Positions 1 through 8,046 of a stretch of DNA of 64,000 nt are shown here, piece after piece; positions within the stretch are counted from its first letter, which is position 1, and every line of letters starts with the position of its first letter. The position numbers and the translations under genes were made by a program. Under the pieces are notes generated by a model. It worked only from the letters and a program-made list of their open reading frames with translations. It was not told the DNA's origin and did no database searches. Source of the DNA: Scopulibacillus darangshiensis (GTDB lineage: Bacteria > Bacillota > Bacilli > Bacillales > Sporolactobacillaceae). The stretch covers positions 86,913 to 150,912 of the forward strand of contig NZ_SLXK01000006.1 in assembly GCF_004341035.1 (NCBI RefSeq), written 5' to 3'.

Positions 1-312
1 GATCACCATCCATGAAGGTATAAGGTCAAGCCCTACGAGAGAAACGAATGCACTGGTAACAAGCAGTTTATCTGCTAACGGATCAAGGAATTTCCCGAAA
101 TTCGTGACGAGGTTCAGCTTCCTTGCATAATAACCATCAAGCCAGTCCGTACAAGATGCAACAATAAAGATGATGCCTGCAATAAATTGTGAGACGGATA
201 TTTCGGCACCGCCAATGGTTATCGTGCCGAGTGACATGGGGACAAGCAGAAAGATGAGAAAGATGGGAATGAGGATTACTCTTGATATTGTTATTTTATT
301 AGCTATATTCAT
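1..312 (-). CDS. pgsA: CDP-diacylglycerol-glycerol-3-phosphate 3-phosphatidyltransferase, 3' end cut by window edge
   Basis: The first 104 codons of a membrane enzyme that makes phosphatidylglycerol phosphate, the committed step to phosphatidylglycerol and cardiolipin. The translation starts MNIANKITISRVILIP and carries the full CDP-alcohol phosphotransferase signature: DG, two residues, AR, eight residues, G, three residues, D, three residues, D (DGYYAR...GKFLDPLAD). These Asp residues bind the metal and nucleotide. Two hydrophobic segments precede the signature. The ATG at 310-312 follows an AAGGAGG-type ribosome site (plus-strand cctcctt at 321-327). It lies directly downstream of the rodZ-like gene, as in Bacillus, where cinA and recA usually follow. 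The C-terminal half is outside the window. Confidence 0.95.
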   Translation of the reverse strand, partial: MNIANKITISRVILIPIFLIFLLVPMSLGTITIGGAEISVSQFIAGIIFIVASCTDWLDGYYARKLNLVTNFGKFLDPLADKLLVTSAFVSLVGLDLIPSWMVI

Positions 313-363
313 GTCAGATTCCTCCTTAAAATCGAAAAAACATTTATTTAATTTAATGATAAA

Positions 364-385
364 AGAGTCACCAAGTTGTGACTCT
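364..385 (-). terminator. hairpin between rodZ-like gene and pgsA
   Basis: AGAGTCAC (364-371) and GTGACTCT (378-385) form an 8-bp stem with a 6-nt loop. On the minus strand it is followed by TTTTATC. It looks like a weak terminator or attenuator that would lower read-through into pgsA. Confidence 0.5.
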
Positions 386-396
386 CTTGTGTGACA

Positions 397-1305
397 TTAC
401 TGCTTGTCAAAAGTAATGTAGATGTTCTGTGTAGTCGTGTCATTCGGGAAATCAAACGTCTCACCGTTAATAGTCATAACCGTGTTATGGGTGTTGCCAA
501 TCCTGATGCTGATTTGTTTGGCGTCAGATGCATCAAAATTAAAATCCTTGTCATCTTGCGCTAAACCAAACGCATATTTTTTTCCAGCTTTACTGTTCTC
601 GGCGCCGATCCACGTTTGGGTTCCCGGCTTGGCGGAAATGTTAACCTTGAACTGATCAGTCTTAGCTAACGTGTAATAAGATGAGCTTCCCTCGGTCTTA
701 TCTAATGTCAGCGATGGCCTTTTATCGGTTTGTTTCTTCTGTTCATCCTTCTTTTTTGCCTCTTTTTTATTCTGATCTTTTTGGTCATTGGCAGCAGCTT
801 TATGATTTCCATCTTTTTTGTACGAAATCTCGGATTTATTCTCAGGCTGATTTGCCGTAGATTCGGAACGGTTTGACGATATGTATATGGCTACCATATA
901 TATACCAACCAGAACAGCTATTAACGCAATGATGATTATAATTTTTGGTAAAAAGGAAACAAACATCGGGCCATTATGCTTCACAGGCTTTGGCGCCTTC
1001 CTTTTTCGTTCCTTGCTCCTCTGAATTCTGGTACCGCTTGCCAGGTCAACATCAACAGGCTCTTGCCGGGCTTTAGGGATTTCACGAGTGTACTCGGTAA
1101 ACAATTCTTGTGGGTCAAGCCCAACGGATTCAGCATAATTTTTAATAAATGCCCTTGTATAAAACTCTCCGGGGAGCTGACTGAAATCTCCCGCTTCAAT
1201 AGCAGAAAGGTAGCGCTTTTGAATTTTTGTTGCACCTTGGACATCCTGCAATGACATCCCCTTTTCATTCCGCGCATCCCTTAATGCTTGACCTAATTCG
1301 CTCAA
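397..1305 (-). CDS. ymfM: RodZ-like membrane protein with N-terminal helix-turn-helix (YmfM)
   Basis: A 302-residue bitopic protein. Residues about 5-70 form an Xre/Cro-type helix-turn-helix as in RodZ (LGQALRDARNEKGMSL... then GEFYTRAFIKNYAE). A basic stretch precedes one transmembrane segment near residues 120-143 (KIIIIIALIAVLVGIYMVA). A Lys/Glu/Gln-rich linker follows, then a C-terminal DUF4115-like beta domain. RodZ proteins link the MreB cytoskeleton to cell-wall elongation; here that role is inferred from family and position upstream of pgsA. The start is a TTG at 1303-1305, chosen because AGGTG lies 7 nt upstream and the HTH begins immediately; no ATG gives a complete HTH. Confidence 0.9.
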   Translation of the reverse strand: MSELGQALRDARNEKGMSLQDVQGATKIQKRYLSAIEAGDFSQLPGEFYTRAFIKNYAESVGLDPQELFTEYTREIPKARQEPVDVDLASGTRIQRSKERKRKAPKPVKHNGPMFVSFLPKIIIIIALIAVLVGIYMVAIYISSNRSESTANQPENKSEISYKKDGNHKAAANDQKDQNKKEAKKKDEQKKQTDKRPSLTLDKTEGSSSYYTLAKTDQFKVNISAKPGTQTWIGAENSKAGKKYAFGLAQDDKDFNFDASDAKQISIRIGNTHNTVMTINGETFDFPNDTTTQNIYITFDKQ

Positions 1306-1328
1306 TTATTAACACCTGCCAATATTAA

Positions 1329-2099
1329 TTAAAAATCAAAAGATGATAAATCGGGTTGGGTGACTTCATAGACGATTTCCTCATCATGGGTGTTTCGTAA
1401 TTCAATGATGTAGTCAAAGTCCTCGAGACGGTATTCAGTGCCTTGTACAAAGACATCAGGGTGTTCAACAACCTTTGTTACCGGCATACGCATGACTCGG
1501 CGCAAGAGCTCCCAGTGGCGTTCCGATGACCGTCTAGTTGATACAATCCCATCAATAACAAAGATATGGTCATCAGAAAACTCTTCTTCAGCCAATTGGC
1601 TTCTGACCGTTTGCTTAAGAAGAGTTGAAGAAACAAACAGCCACCTTTTGTTGGCACAGACGCTAGAGGCTACTATGGATTCCGACTTGCCGACCCGAGG
1701 CATGCCGCGGATGCCAACCAGTTTGTGACCGTCTTGCTTAAAAAGCTCTGCCATGAAATCAACTAACAGTCCAAGCTCATCACGTATAAAACGAAAGGTT
1801 TTCTTATCATCGGCATCCCGCTCAATGTAACGTCCATGGCGGACAGCCAGCCTGTCACTTAGTTTGGGCTCCCGTAATTTGGTCAATGTAATGTTATCCA
1901 TCGTTTTGACAATGGCTAATAACCGTTCAATCTGGGCGTCATCATCAGTTAATAAAAGCATCCCGCGTCTTTCATTGTCAACACCATTAATGGTCACAAT
2001 ATTTATCCCTAGCATCCCTAAAAGTGAGGCCACATCGCCCAACAATCCGGGACGGTTTCTATGTATTTCATACTCCAAATACCACTCTTTTTTATCCAT
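1329..2099 (-). CDS. ymfK: DUF3388 / YmfK family protein
   Basis: A 256-residue cytoplasmic protein of unknown function. The N-terminal 75 residues resemble an ACT-like fold (YLEYEIHRNRPGLLGDVASL...INIVTINGV). The central part has a P-loop-like segment (GIRGMPRVGKSES), suggesting a nucleotide-binding ATPase-like domain, followed by an Asp-containing strand (HIFVIDGIVSTRR). I recognise it as the conserved protein between ymfJ and ymfM in Bacillales; biochemical function is not known to me. The ATG at 2097-2099 is preferred over an upstream in-frame start at 2165 because AAGGGG lies 7 nt before it and the homologous core begins at MDKKEWYLEYE. Confidence 0.85.
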   Translation of the reverse strand: MDKKEWYLEYEIHRNRPGLLGDVASLLGMLGINIVTINGVDNERRGMLLLTDDDAQIERLLAIVKTMDNITLTKLREPKLSDRLAVRHGRYIERDADDKKTFRFIRDELGLLVDFMAELFKQDGHKLVGIRGMPRVGKSESIVASSVCANKRWLFVSSTLLKQTVRSQLAEEEFSDDHIFVIDGIVSTRRSSERHWELLRRVMRMPVTKVVEHPDVFVQGTEYRLEDFDYIIELRNTHDEEIVYEVTQPDLSSFDF

Positions 2100-2136
2100 A
2101 GCAAGACCCCTTCCCCTTTTTAAACATATCATTATA

Positions 2137-2165
2137 AATCTATAATAAATGATCTTACCTTTCAA
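2137..2165 (-). promoter_or_regulatory. SigA-type promoter for ymfK-ymfM(-pgsA)
   Basis: On the minus strand TTGAAA (2160-2165), a 17-nt spacer, then TAGATT (2137-2142). It lies between the ymfJ terminator and the ymfK start, so it probably drives ymfK and rodZ. The -35 is good and the -10 is moderate. Confidence 0.5.
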
Positions 2166-2210
2166 GAAAAGACTTAACAGCCAATGGTCATGTTATATTC
2201 AATTGTTTTT

Positions 2211-2237
2211 AAAAAGGGAATGCCTATTGGCATTCCC
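2211..2237 (-). terminator. intrinsic terminator after ymfJ
   Basis: GGGAATGCC (2216-2224) and GGCATTCCC (2229-2237) give a perfect 9-bp stem with a 4-nt loop. On the minus strand it is followed by TTTTTAAAAA. It closes the ymfF-ymfH-ymfI-ymfJ unit. Confidence 0.9.
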
Positions 2238-2242
2238 CGGGT

Positions 2243-2503
2243 TTAACCTTGAGTTCCGTTGTTTTTAACCAGCTTTACCATCATATGGGCAATGGCGTGC
2301 TGTTCATCTTTATCGGCAACACTCCATAAATCCGACAGGATTCTTTGCTGTTCATTTTTTGGGTCGACTTTATCAGCAAGATGGCTGCCAATTTCAGTTG
2401 CGAAGTTAGAAATAGCTTCTTCGCTAATCCCTTTATCCTCCGCCTGATGTAACTTATCACCCAGAAAGTTCTTCCATGAATCCCAGTTATCTAATACAGA
2501 CAT
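2243..2503 (-). CDS. ymfJ: DUF3243 family protein (YmfJ)
   Basis: A small acidic soluble protein of 86 residues that matches the YmfJ/DUF3243 family by length, sequence pattern (WKNFLGDKLHQAEDKG, HLADKVDPKNEQQ) and position between ymfI and ymfK. It has no signal peptide and no membrane segment, and looks all-alpha. Function is unknown; in Bacillus it is described only as a conserved small protein. The ATG at 2501-2503 has an AAGGAGG site (plus-strand cctcctt at 2511-2517). It is the last gene before a strong terminator, so it is probably co-transcribed with the SDR gene and the M16 pair. Confidence 0.85.
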   Translation of the reverse strand: MSVLDNWDSWKNFLGDKLHQAEDKGISEEAISNFATEIGSHLADKVDPKNEQQRILSDLWSVADKDEQHAIAHMMVKLVKNNGTQG

Positions 2504-2573
2504 TTATTTATACCTCCTTGAATTGGTCCTTCAAGGATAGGATGTCTGACATGGGAAAAAATATGCATGACAT

Positions 2574-3308
2574 TTAGCAATGCCATGCACCATTAATCGA
2601 AACCACTTGACCATTAATATAATCTGCCTGAGGTGAAACGAGAAATCCGACTAAATCAGCCACCTCATCAGGGTGACCTAGCCGCCCCATGGGGATATCT
2701 TCTTTAATAAACTCAAGATCTTCCTCACTGAAGTCCGCCATCATCTGGGTGTCTACAGCCCCGGGAGCCACTGCATTAACCGATATACCGCTCGGGGCTA
2801 CTTCTTTTGCCAGAGCCTTAATAAAGCTATTCTGGCCGCCTTTAACCATGGAATATAAAACTTCCATAGACGCACCTGTCAGTCCCCAGATCGATGATAT
2901 GAAGACAATCTTGCCGCTTTGATTATTAATCATTGGCGGCAACAACTTCTGAATTAGAAGAAAAGGACTTGTTAAATGCAGTTGGACATTGTCGTCCAAT
3001 TCATTTTCCGTGACTTCAGTCATCAGTGACACACTGCTCTTTCCGCTGTTATAAACGACACAGTCCAACGGATCACGAATTTGTTCAAGCAAATGGAAGA
3101 CGCCGGATTTTTGGGTCAGATCTGCCTGAACAGCTTCAAAAATTTGTTTTGGATGGCGGTCCCTTAATTCACTAACCATCTTATTAATATTATCTTCCCC
3201 GGTGTTATAGTGAAGATATAGGGAATAGCCATCCGTTGCTAACCGGCGGGCGATGGCTTGACCGATGCCGCCGCTCGCTCCTGTAATAAGTGCAATATCC
3301 AATGTCAT
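2574..3308 (-). CDS. ymfI: short-chain dehydrogenase/reductase (YmfI, FabG-like)
   Basis: About 244 residues with the classical SDR layout. The glycine motif GASGGIG near residues 9-15 binds NAD(P)H, an NSG strand motif follows near residue 90, and the catalytic Ser...Tyr-x-x-x-Lys appears as SSIWGL...YSMVK. The usual PG turn (NAVAPGAVDT) and a C-terminal GQVVSINGAW complete the fold. It is annotated in Bacillus as a putative 3-oxoacyl-ACP reductase; the substrate here is not defined. The gene abuts ymfH: the ymfH TAG ends at 3312. I chose ATG 3306-3308. A GTG at 3309-3311 and a TTG at 3300-3302, which has better spacing to AGGTG, remain possible. Confidence 0.9.
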   Translation of the reverse strand: MTLDIALITGASGGIGQAIARRLATDGYSLYLHYNTGEDNINKMVSELRDRHPKQIFEAVQADLTQKSGVFHLLEQIRDPLDCVVYNSGKSSVSLMTEVTENELDDNVQLHLTSPFLLIQKLLPPMINNQSGKIVFISSIWGLTGASMEVLYSMVKGGQNSFIKALAKEVAPSGISVNAVAPGAVDTQMMADFSEEDLEFIKEDIPMGRLGHPDEVADLVGFLVSPQADYINGQVVSINGAWHC

Positions 3309-3311
3309 CAC

Positions 3312-4598
3312 CTATTTTTTGATGACCGCGCACTTGGTAAACGCGTCATCATGAAAATGTTCTTGAAGGGTTTGGTTAAGCCCCTCGATTGTGAGCTCTT
3401 CAAGGGTTGGAATGAGATCAAACAAATCCATGCTGTTAAACTTATACCTTGTAAACTGATTCGCAATATATTCAGGTGAATTTAAGGCCCTGAGCATGCT
3501 GCCAATCCGTTTTTTCCTTGCCCTCTCAACAGCTTCCTCATCCAATATTCCGGTTTTGTAATCATCAATAATTTCCTTAAGACGCTGGGAAAGTTTCTCA
3601 GGATCCTCAGTGTTGCCTCCAATCGCTGAAAAACCAAACTGATACTCTTCACTATACTCAAAAGAGAAGCTTTCATCAATCAGACCTTCATCAATCAGCG
3701 CTTTATAATTTTCAGTACCCCTTCCGAACATAAGCTCCAAAAGCAGCTGGACGCTGAGTTCATGTTTCATCAAATCACTTCCCGACCGATGAATGTCCCG
3801 CTCTTTAAAACCAACCAGACACTTTGGTGTTTGTACACCCATTTTAACCGTTGATTCTTTTTTGGCAACACTCTTCGGTTCATCAGGATATTGTCTTTCA
3901 ATTGGCTGTTGATCAGTATATTCCTTCTTAGACTGATTTTTCTCAACCAATGTTACAATGTCATCTGGGTCAACCGGGCCGACAATAAACAACAGCATAT
4001 TGCTTGGATGATAAAAGGTCTTATAACAGTCTAATAATAACTCTTTTGTAATATGACTAATGGATTCAATTGTACCGGCAATGTCAATTTTGATCGGGTG
4101 TTGATGATACATATTCTCGATCAGGCCAAAATAAACCCGCCAATCAGGTGTATCACTGTACATTCTTATTTCCTGACCGATGATCCCTTTTTCTTTTTCC
4201 ACACTTTCTTCGGTAAAAGCCGGTGTTTGAACAAAATCGATCAATGTTGACAGGTTTTCCATAACCTGTGATGTGCTCGAAAATAGATAGGCAGTTCGGG
4301 TGAAGGATGTAAAGGCGTTCGTTGATGCTCCCTGTTTCCCAAAATCCTGAAAGACATCACCGCCATCAGGCTTTTCAAACATTTTGTGCTCAAGAAAATG
4401 AGCGATTCCGTCGGGGACCTTTTTCCAGTCGCTTTGGTTCAAAGGGATAAAATGATTATCAATGGATCCGTAATTTGTTGTGAATGTTGCAAAGGTTTTG
4501 TTAAAATTCTTTTTTGGCAAAATGTAGACCTGAAGGCCATTTTTCAATTTATGATGATAAGCAGTTTCCTGAAGCTGATCAAAGACTTGTTTCTCCAT
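3312..4598 (-). CDS. ymfH: M16 family zinc metallopeptidase (YmfH), active-type subunit
   Basis: A 428-residue member of the pitrilysin/insulinase M16B family. The inverted zinc motif HFLEH occurs at residues 67-71, with the third ligand expected in the downstream segment VEKEKGIIGQEIRMY. Two homologous halves are visible, as in bacterial M16B subunits. The ATG at 4596-4598 is used rather than the upstream in-frame codon because GAGGAGGG lies about 8 nt upstream. It starts one base after the stop of ymfF. The two genes are therefore translationally close and probably encode a heterodimer with one catalytic and one non-catalytic subunit, as in mitochondrial processing peptidase and AlbE/AlbF-type pairs. 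The substrate is unknown. Confidence 0.92.
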   Translation of the reverse strand: MEKQVFDQLQETAYHHKLKNGLQVYILPKKNFNKTFATFTTNYGSIDNHFIPLNQSDWKKVPDGIAHFLEHKMFEKPDGGDVFQDFGKQGASTNAFTSFTRTAYLFSSTSQVMENLSTLIDFVQTPAFTEESVEKEKGIIGQEIRMYSDTPDWRVYFGLIENMYHQHPIKIDIAGTIESISHITKELLLDCYKTFYHPSNMLLFIVGPVDPDDIVTLVEKNQSKKEYTDQQPIERQYPDEPKSVAKKESTVKMGVQTPKCLVGFKERDIHRSGSDLMKHELSVQLLLELMFGRGTENYKALIDEGLIDESFSFEYSEEYQFGFSAIGGNTEDPEKLSQRLKEIIDDYKTGILDEEAVERARKKRIGSMLRALNSPEYIANQFTRYKFNSMDLFDLIPTLEELTIEGLNQTLQEHFHDDAFTKCAVIKK

Positions 4599-4599
4599 G

Positions 4600-5883
4600 C
4601 TAGCGTCCCTCCTCACCTTGTAAAAAATAAATGGTATCTAGTGATGTTTGTTCTGCAACACGAACAATGTCATCCCTCGTTACACCGTCAATTTGCCGGA
4701 GCCAAGTTTCAACAGGATGTGTCTCTCCCGATAAAACATCTTGGTATAACAGATCAATCAAAGAAAAAGGACTGTCTAATGATTCCAAAATAGCATTTTT
4801 GAGCAATGCCTTGGTTTGGTCAATTTCATGTTCACTAAAATCACCCTTCTGTACGGCCGCAAGCTGTTCTTTAATAATATCCACCGCTTGATCATAATTT
4901 TCGAATTCAATTCCTGACATCACAATCAATAGTCCTTTATAGCTTTCATACCTTGAAGCAGCGTAATACGCAAGACTTGCTTTTTCCCTGACATTCATGA
5001 ATAGCTTTGAATGAGGGAAACCGCCAAACAGACCGTTAAATACTTGTGAAGCGTGATACAGAGCATCACCAAAAATAATATTTGTTCGAAAGCCTAGATT
5101 AAGTTTACCCTGTTCAACATCCTGCTGTTCCTTCACGGTGTTAACCCTTTCAGGTACAATCGGTGAAAATCGCCTATCAGCCGCCGCAGGCGCCTGCCTC
5201 TCTTTAAAGAGTAATGAGGCTTTCACACGTTCCAAGACTTGGTTCGTTTCGAAATCGCCGACAATATAAAGGTCTAGTTGATCTTCCGCAAGCATTTTTT
5301 GGTAATAGCGGAAAAGCTCTTCGGCTGTAATTTTTTCCAATTCATCCTGATAACCATAAGTATGCAATCTGTAGCTTTCATTTGGGCACATTTCGTCGAT
5401 CAGCCGTTGGTTGGCAAACCTCATTTTGTCATCTACAATACTTTCGAGCCTTTGTTTTAAAGCCCTTTTTTCTTTTTTGACCGTCTTTTCATCAAAATGG
5501 CCGGCTTCGGCATTAGGCTGAAACACAACTTCTGTCAAAAGACTGATAGCGTCATCCAAAAGGGATTCCGCACCTGAGATAAACCGCTCATTAGCCACCG
5601 TCACAAATAATGAGAGTAAATGATTATCCCCTTTTTTTGACAAAGCAGTTGACAGTGTTGCCCCATATAAGTCATCTAATCTGTGCTGCAAGGCTTGTGA
5701 AGATTGTGAAACAGCTGTTGAGCTTTTTAGAACATAAGACAATAGCGCCCGTTTTGTTATATCTTCCTTTTCCAAAGGACTCCTAAACTGAAGGAAAAGG
5801 GTCAATGTTTTAAATTTATCCGTCGGGATCATATGTACATTAAGACCGCCTAAGGTATGAATCTGTTCATTAATATACGACAT
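4600..5883 (-). CDS. ymfF: M16 family protein lacking the zinc motif (YmfF), regulatory-type subunit
   Basis: A 427-residue M16-fold protein, first gene of the unit running towards ymfJ. The N-terminal strand pattern is M16-like (GGLNVHMIPTDKFKTLTL), but where HxxEH should be the protein reads ALLSYVLKSST, so no zinc site is present. Later family features such as KEKRALKQRLESI and SLAYYAASRYES remain. This matches Bacillus YmfF, the non-catalytic partner of YmfH. The ATG at 5881-5883 has GAGGTG 6 nt upstream. A role in peptide processing together with YmfH is inference from pairing and adjacency. Confidence 0.9.
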   Translation of the reverse strand: MSYINEQIHTLGGLNVHMIPTDKFKTLTLFLQFRSPLEKEDITKRALLSYVLKSSTAVSQSSQALQHRLDDLYGATLSTALSKKGDNHLLSLFVTVANERFISGAESLLDDAISLLTEVVFQPNAEAGHFDEKTVKKEKRALKQRLESIVDDKMRFANQRLIDEMCPNESYRLHTYGYQDELEKITAEELFRYYQKMLAEDQLDLYIVGDFETNQVLERVKASLLFKERQAPAAADRRFSPIVPERVNTVKEQQDVEQGKLNLGFRTNIIFGDALYHASQVFNGLFGGFPHSKLFMNVREKASLAYYAASRYESYKGLLIVMSGIEFENYDQAVDIIKEQLAAVQKGDFSEHEIDQTKALLKNAILESLDSPFSLIDLLYQDVLSGETHPVETWLRQIDGVTRDDIVRVAEQTSLDTIYFLQGEEGR

Positions 5884-5969
5884 TCAGATCACCTCTTTTA
5901 AATAATATGTCTTAAAAATTATTTTACCCTAATAACTTCATTGTTATCTATATTTATCAATCATTACTT

Positions 5970-5996
5970 AACCCCGCCCTATAAATTAGCGGGGTT
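5970..5996 (-). terminator. hairpin between nupQ and ymfF
   Basis: AACCCCGC (5970-5977) pairs with GCGGGGTT (5989-5996) over an 11-nt loop. It follows the last gene of the nucleoside transporter operon. The minus-strand tail is only TTAAG, so termination may be inefficient; the plus-strand tail ATTTTA is better, but no plus-strand gene is seen. Confidence 0.55.
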
Positions 5997-6017
5997 ATTT
6001 TAAGGATTTAAAATTGT

Positions 6018-6983
6018 TTACCTTTTCCCCTTAATATACGGAATGCCGCTTGCTTTAGGAGCGTCGGCACGGCCGACAAACCCTGTCAATGCCAAGATCG
6101 TTAAAACGTATGGCGCGATTAATAAATAGACATCCGGGATATCTTTCAGAAGCGGGACTTGTTCTCCTGTGATACTCAAGGATTGGGCCAAACCGAAAAA
6201 TAAGGCGGCTCCCATAGCCCCGATTGGATTCCATTTTCCGAAGATCATTGCTGCGAGCGCGAGATACCCTTGGCCAGAAATGGTTGTGCCGCTAAAATTC
6301 GAGGAAATCGTGACAAGATATACAGCACCGCCGATTCCGGCGAAAGCACCGCTTAACATGACGCCGATATATCGCATTCTCGAAACATTAATTCCTAGTG
6401 TATCGGCTGCAGCCGGATGTTCGCCTACTGATCTTAACCTTAACCCAAAGGGTGTTTTATATATAATGTACCAAACAATAAACGCGATGATAATGGCAAT
6501 ATAGGATGTATAGGTCACATGGGAAAAAAATAACGGGCCAATAACCGGAATATCGTGCAAAAACGGAATATTTGTTTTATCAATTCGATGTTTGATATAC
6601 GGTGTTTGGCCTTTCCCATTAAACATCAGTTTAACCAGGAAAACCGAAAGACCCAGAGCTAGAAAGTTAATAGCCACACCGCTGACAACCTGTTCAGCTC
6701 GGAACGTAATACTAGCCAAAGCATGCAGCAATGAAAAGACTGCCGATGCGATGGCTGCAACCAGGATAGCAAGCCACGGTGACGCCCCGCCCAGACCCCA
6801 CCCTTCAAAGATGGTTGTCATAATAGCCGCGATAAAGGCACCGATGATCATGAGCCCCTCCAAACCAATATTAACAACGCCTGATCGCTCACTGAAAACA
6901 CCGCCAAGAGCAGTAAAAATAAGGGGGGTAGCAGTCAAAATAGCCGTTGGAATGACAATTTCTAAAATATGCATGATATCCAT
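6018..6983 (-). CDS. nupQ: nucleoside ABC transporter, permease subunit (NupQ/YufQ)
   Basis: A 321-residue integral membrane protein of the BPD_transp_2 (RbsC/LivHM-like) family with eight or more hydrophobic segments. The family-typical segments GVFSERSGVVNIGLEG near residues 28-43 and LGINVSRMRYIGVMLSGAFAG near 200-220 are present; the latter contains the loop that contacts the ATPase. Gene order permease-permease-ATPase-BMP lipoprotein identifies it as the YufQ-type subunit of the guanosine/nucleoside importer. Start ATG 6981-6983 follows AAGGGGG. Only one base separates it from the stop of nupP, so translation is probably coupled. Confidence 0.92.
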   Translation of the reverse strand: MDIMHILEIVIPTAILTATPLIFTALGGVFSERSGVVNIGLEGLMIIGAFIAAIMTTIFEGWGLGGASPWLAILVAAIASAVFSLLHALASITFRAEQVVSGVAINFLALGLSVFLVKLMFNGKGQTPYIKHRIDKTNIPFLHDIPVIGPLFFSHVTYTSYIAIIIAFIVWYIIYKTPFGLRLRSVGEHPAAADTLGINVSRMRYIGVMLSGAFAGIGGAVYLVTISSNFSGTTISGQGYLALAAMIFGKWNPIGAMGAALFFGLAQSLSITGEQVPLLKDIPDVYLLIAPYVLTILALTGFVGRADAPKASGIPYIKGKR

Positions 6984-6984
6984 A

Positions 6985-8046
6985 TTATTTGCCCCCTTTC
7001 TTTAAGCGAACGAGCAGCCACCTAATCAAATAACTCGAAGCAACAAAAAAGATAATTAAAGCAATGATGATCTGTACGAGGTCTGTCGGAACGCCTGCGA
7101 TGGATTGCATGCTGATCGACCCTATTTTCAGTCCTGCAAATAATGCCGCACCAAATATAACACCTATAGAAGTATTTAACCCTAATAAGGCAACGGCAAT
7201 GCCGTCAAATCCAATGCCAATGAATGTCGAGTTAATCGTCATATACTGATATGTCCCGAGTCCTTCCATCGCACCTGCGACTCCGGCAAAAGCGCCGGAA
7301 ATCGCCATGGAAAGGATAACGTTTCGATTCACATTCATTCCGGCATATTTGGAGGCATTAGGATTAAAGCCAACGGATCTCAATTCATATCCTTTGGTGG
7401 TTTTCCAAAGGATAAACCACATGATGACCGCCGCGATAAGTGCAACGATGAATCCCCAATGGAGCCGTGACCCCTGCGTCAAATCCATAAGAAACTTAGA
7501 GGACAATGACGCTGATTCAGGAACCGATGGTGTTCTTTCACCTTGTGTATAAAGGTATGTCCGAATCAAATAGTTTGTCACATGAAGAGCAATATAGTTC
7601 ATCATAATCGTTGTAATAACTTCATGAACTTTAAAACGCGCTTTAAGAAAGCCCGGGACAAACCCCCAAATAGCGCCTGCTAACGCAGCGGCGATAATGG
7701 CAAGCGGCAATAGCACCGCTTTCGGCAGGTCGCCAAAGCCTATACCGACAGCAACAGCAGTAAACCAGCCGACAAGCAGCTGCCCCTCAACCCCAATATT
7801 GAACAGTCCTGTCCGAAAGGCAAAGGCAACCGCAAGTCCAGATAAAACCAATGGGATCATAGCCCTTATGGTTTCCCCGCTATAATATGGTTCAAAGAAA
7901 ATAGAATGAATAATAGATTGATAAGCTAGCAACGGATTGTAGCCAGTAATCAGCATGATTATTGCACCGGCAAGAAGGCCAAGTATGACAGATATGACAG
8001 GGATCAGGAAACTGAATAGACGATTATTATTAAAAATTCTCTTCAC
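6985..8046 (-). CDS. nupP: nucleoside ABC transporter, permease subunit (NupP/YufP)
   Basis: A 353-residue polytopic membrane protein of the same family as NupQ. It has the signature AFRTGLFNIGVEGQLLVGW near residues 76-94 and GMNVNRNVILSMAISGAFAG in the cytoplasmic coupling region. It is longer than NupQ by an N-terminal hydrophobic extension. It starts with GTG at 8044-8046, inside the end of the ATPase gene (17-nt overlap), which is usual for tightly coupled ABC operons. With NupQ it forms the membrane channel of the importer. Confidence 0.92.
   Translation of the reverse strand: MKRIFNNNRLFSFLIPVISVILGLLAGAIIMLITGYNPLLAYQSIIHSIFFEPYYSGETIRAMIPLVLSGLAVAFAFRTGLFNIGVEGQLLVGWFTAVAVGIGFGDLPKAVLLPLAIIAAALAGAIWGFVPGFLKARFKVHEVITTIMMNYIALHVTNYLIRTYLYTQGERTPSVPESASLSSKFLMDLTQGSRLHWGFIVALIAAVIMWFILWKTTKGYELRSVGFNPNASKYAGMNVNRNVILSMAISGAFAGVAGAMEGLGTYQYMTINSTFIGIGFDGIAVALLGLNTSIGVIFGAALFAGLKIGSISMQSIAGVPTDLVQIIIALIIFFVASSYLIRWLLVRLKKGGK

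Noticed and set aside
4386..4793. Plus-strand open frame of 135 codons across the ymfF/ymfH junction
   Set aside because: Overlaps two conserved minus-strand genes and shows no domain; antisense shadow.
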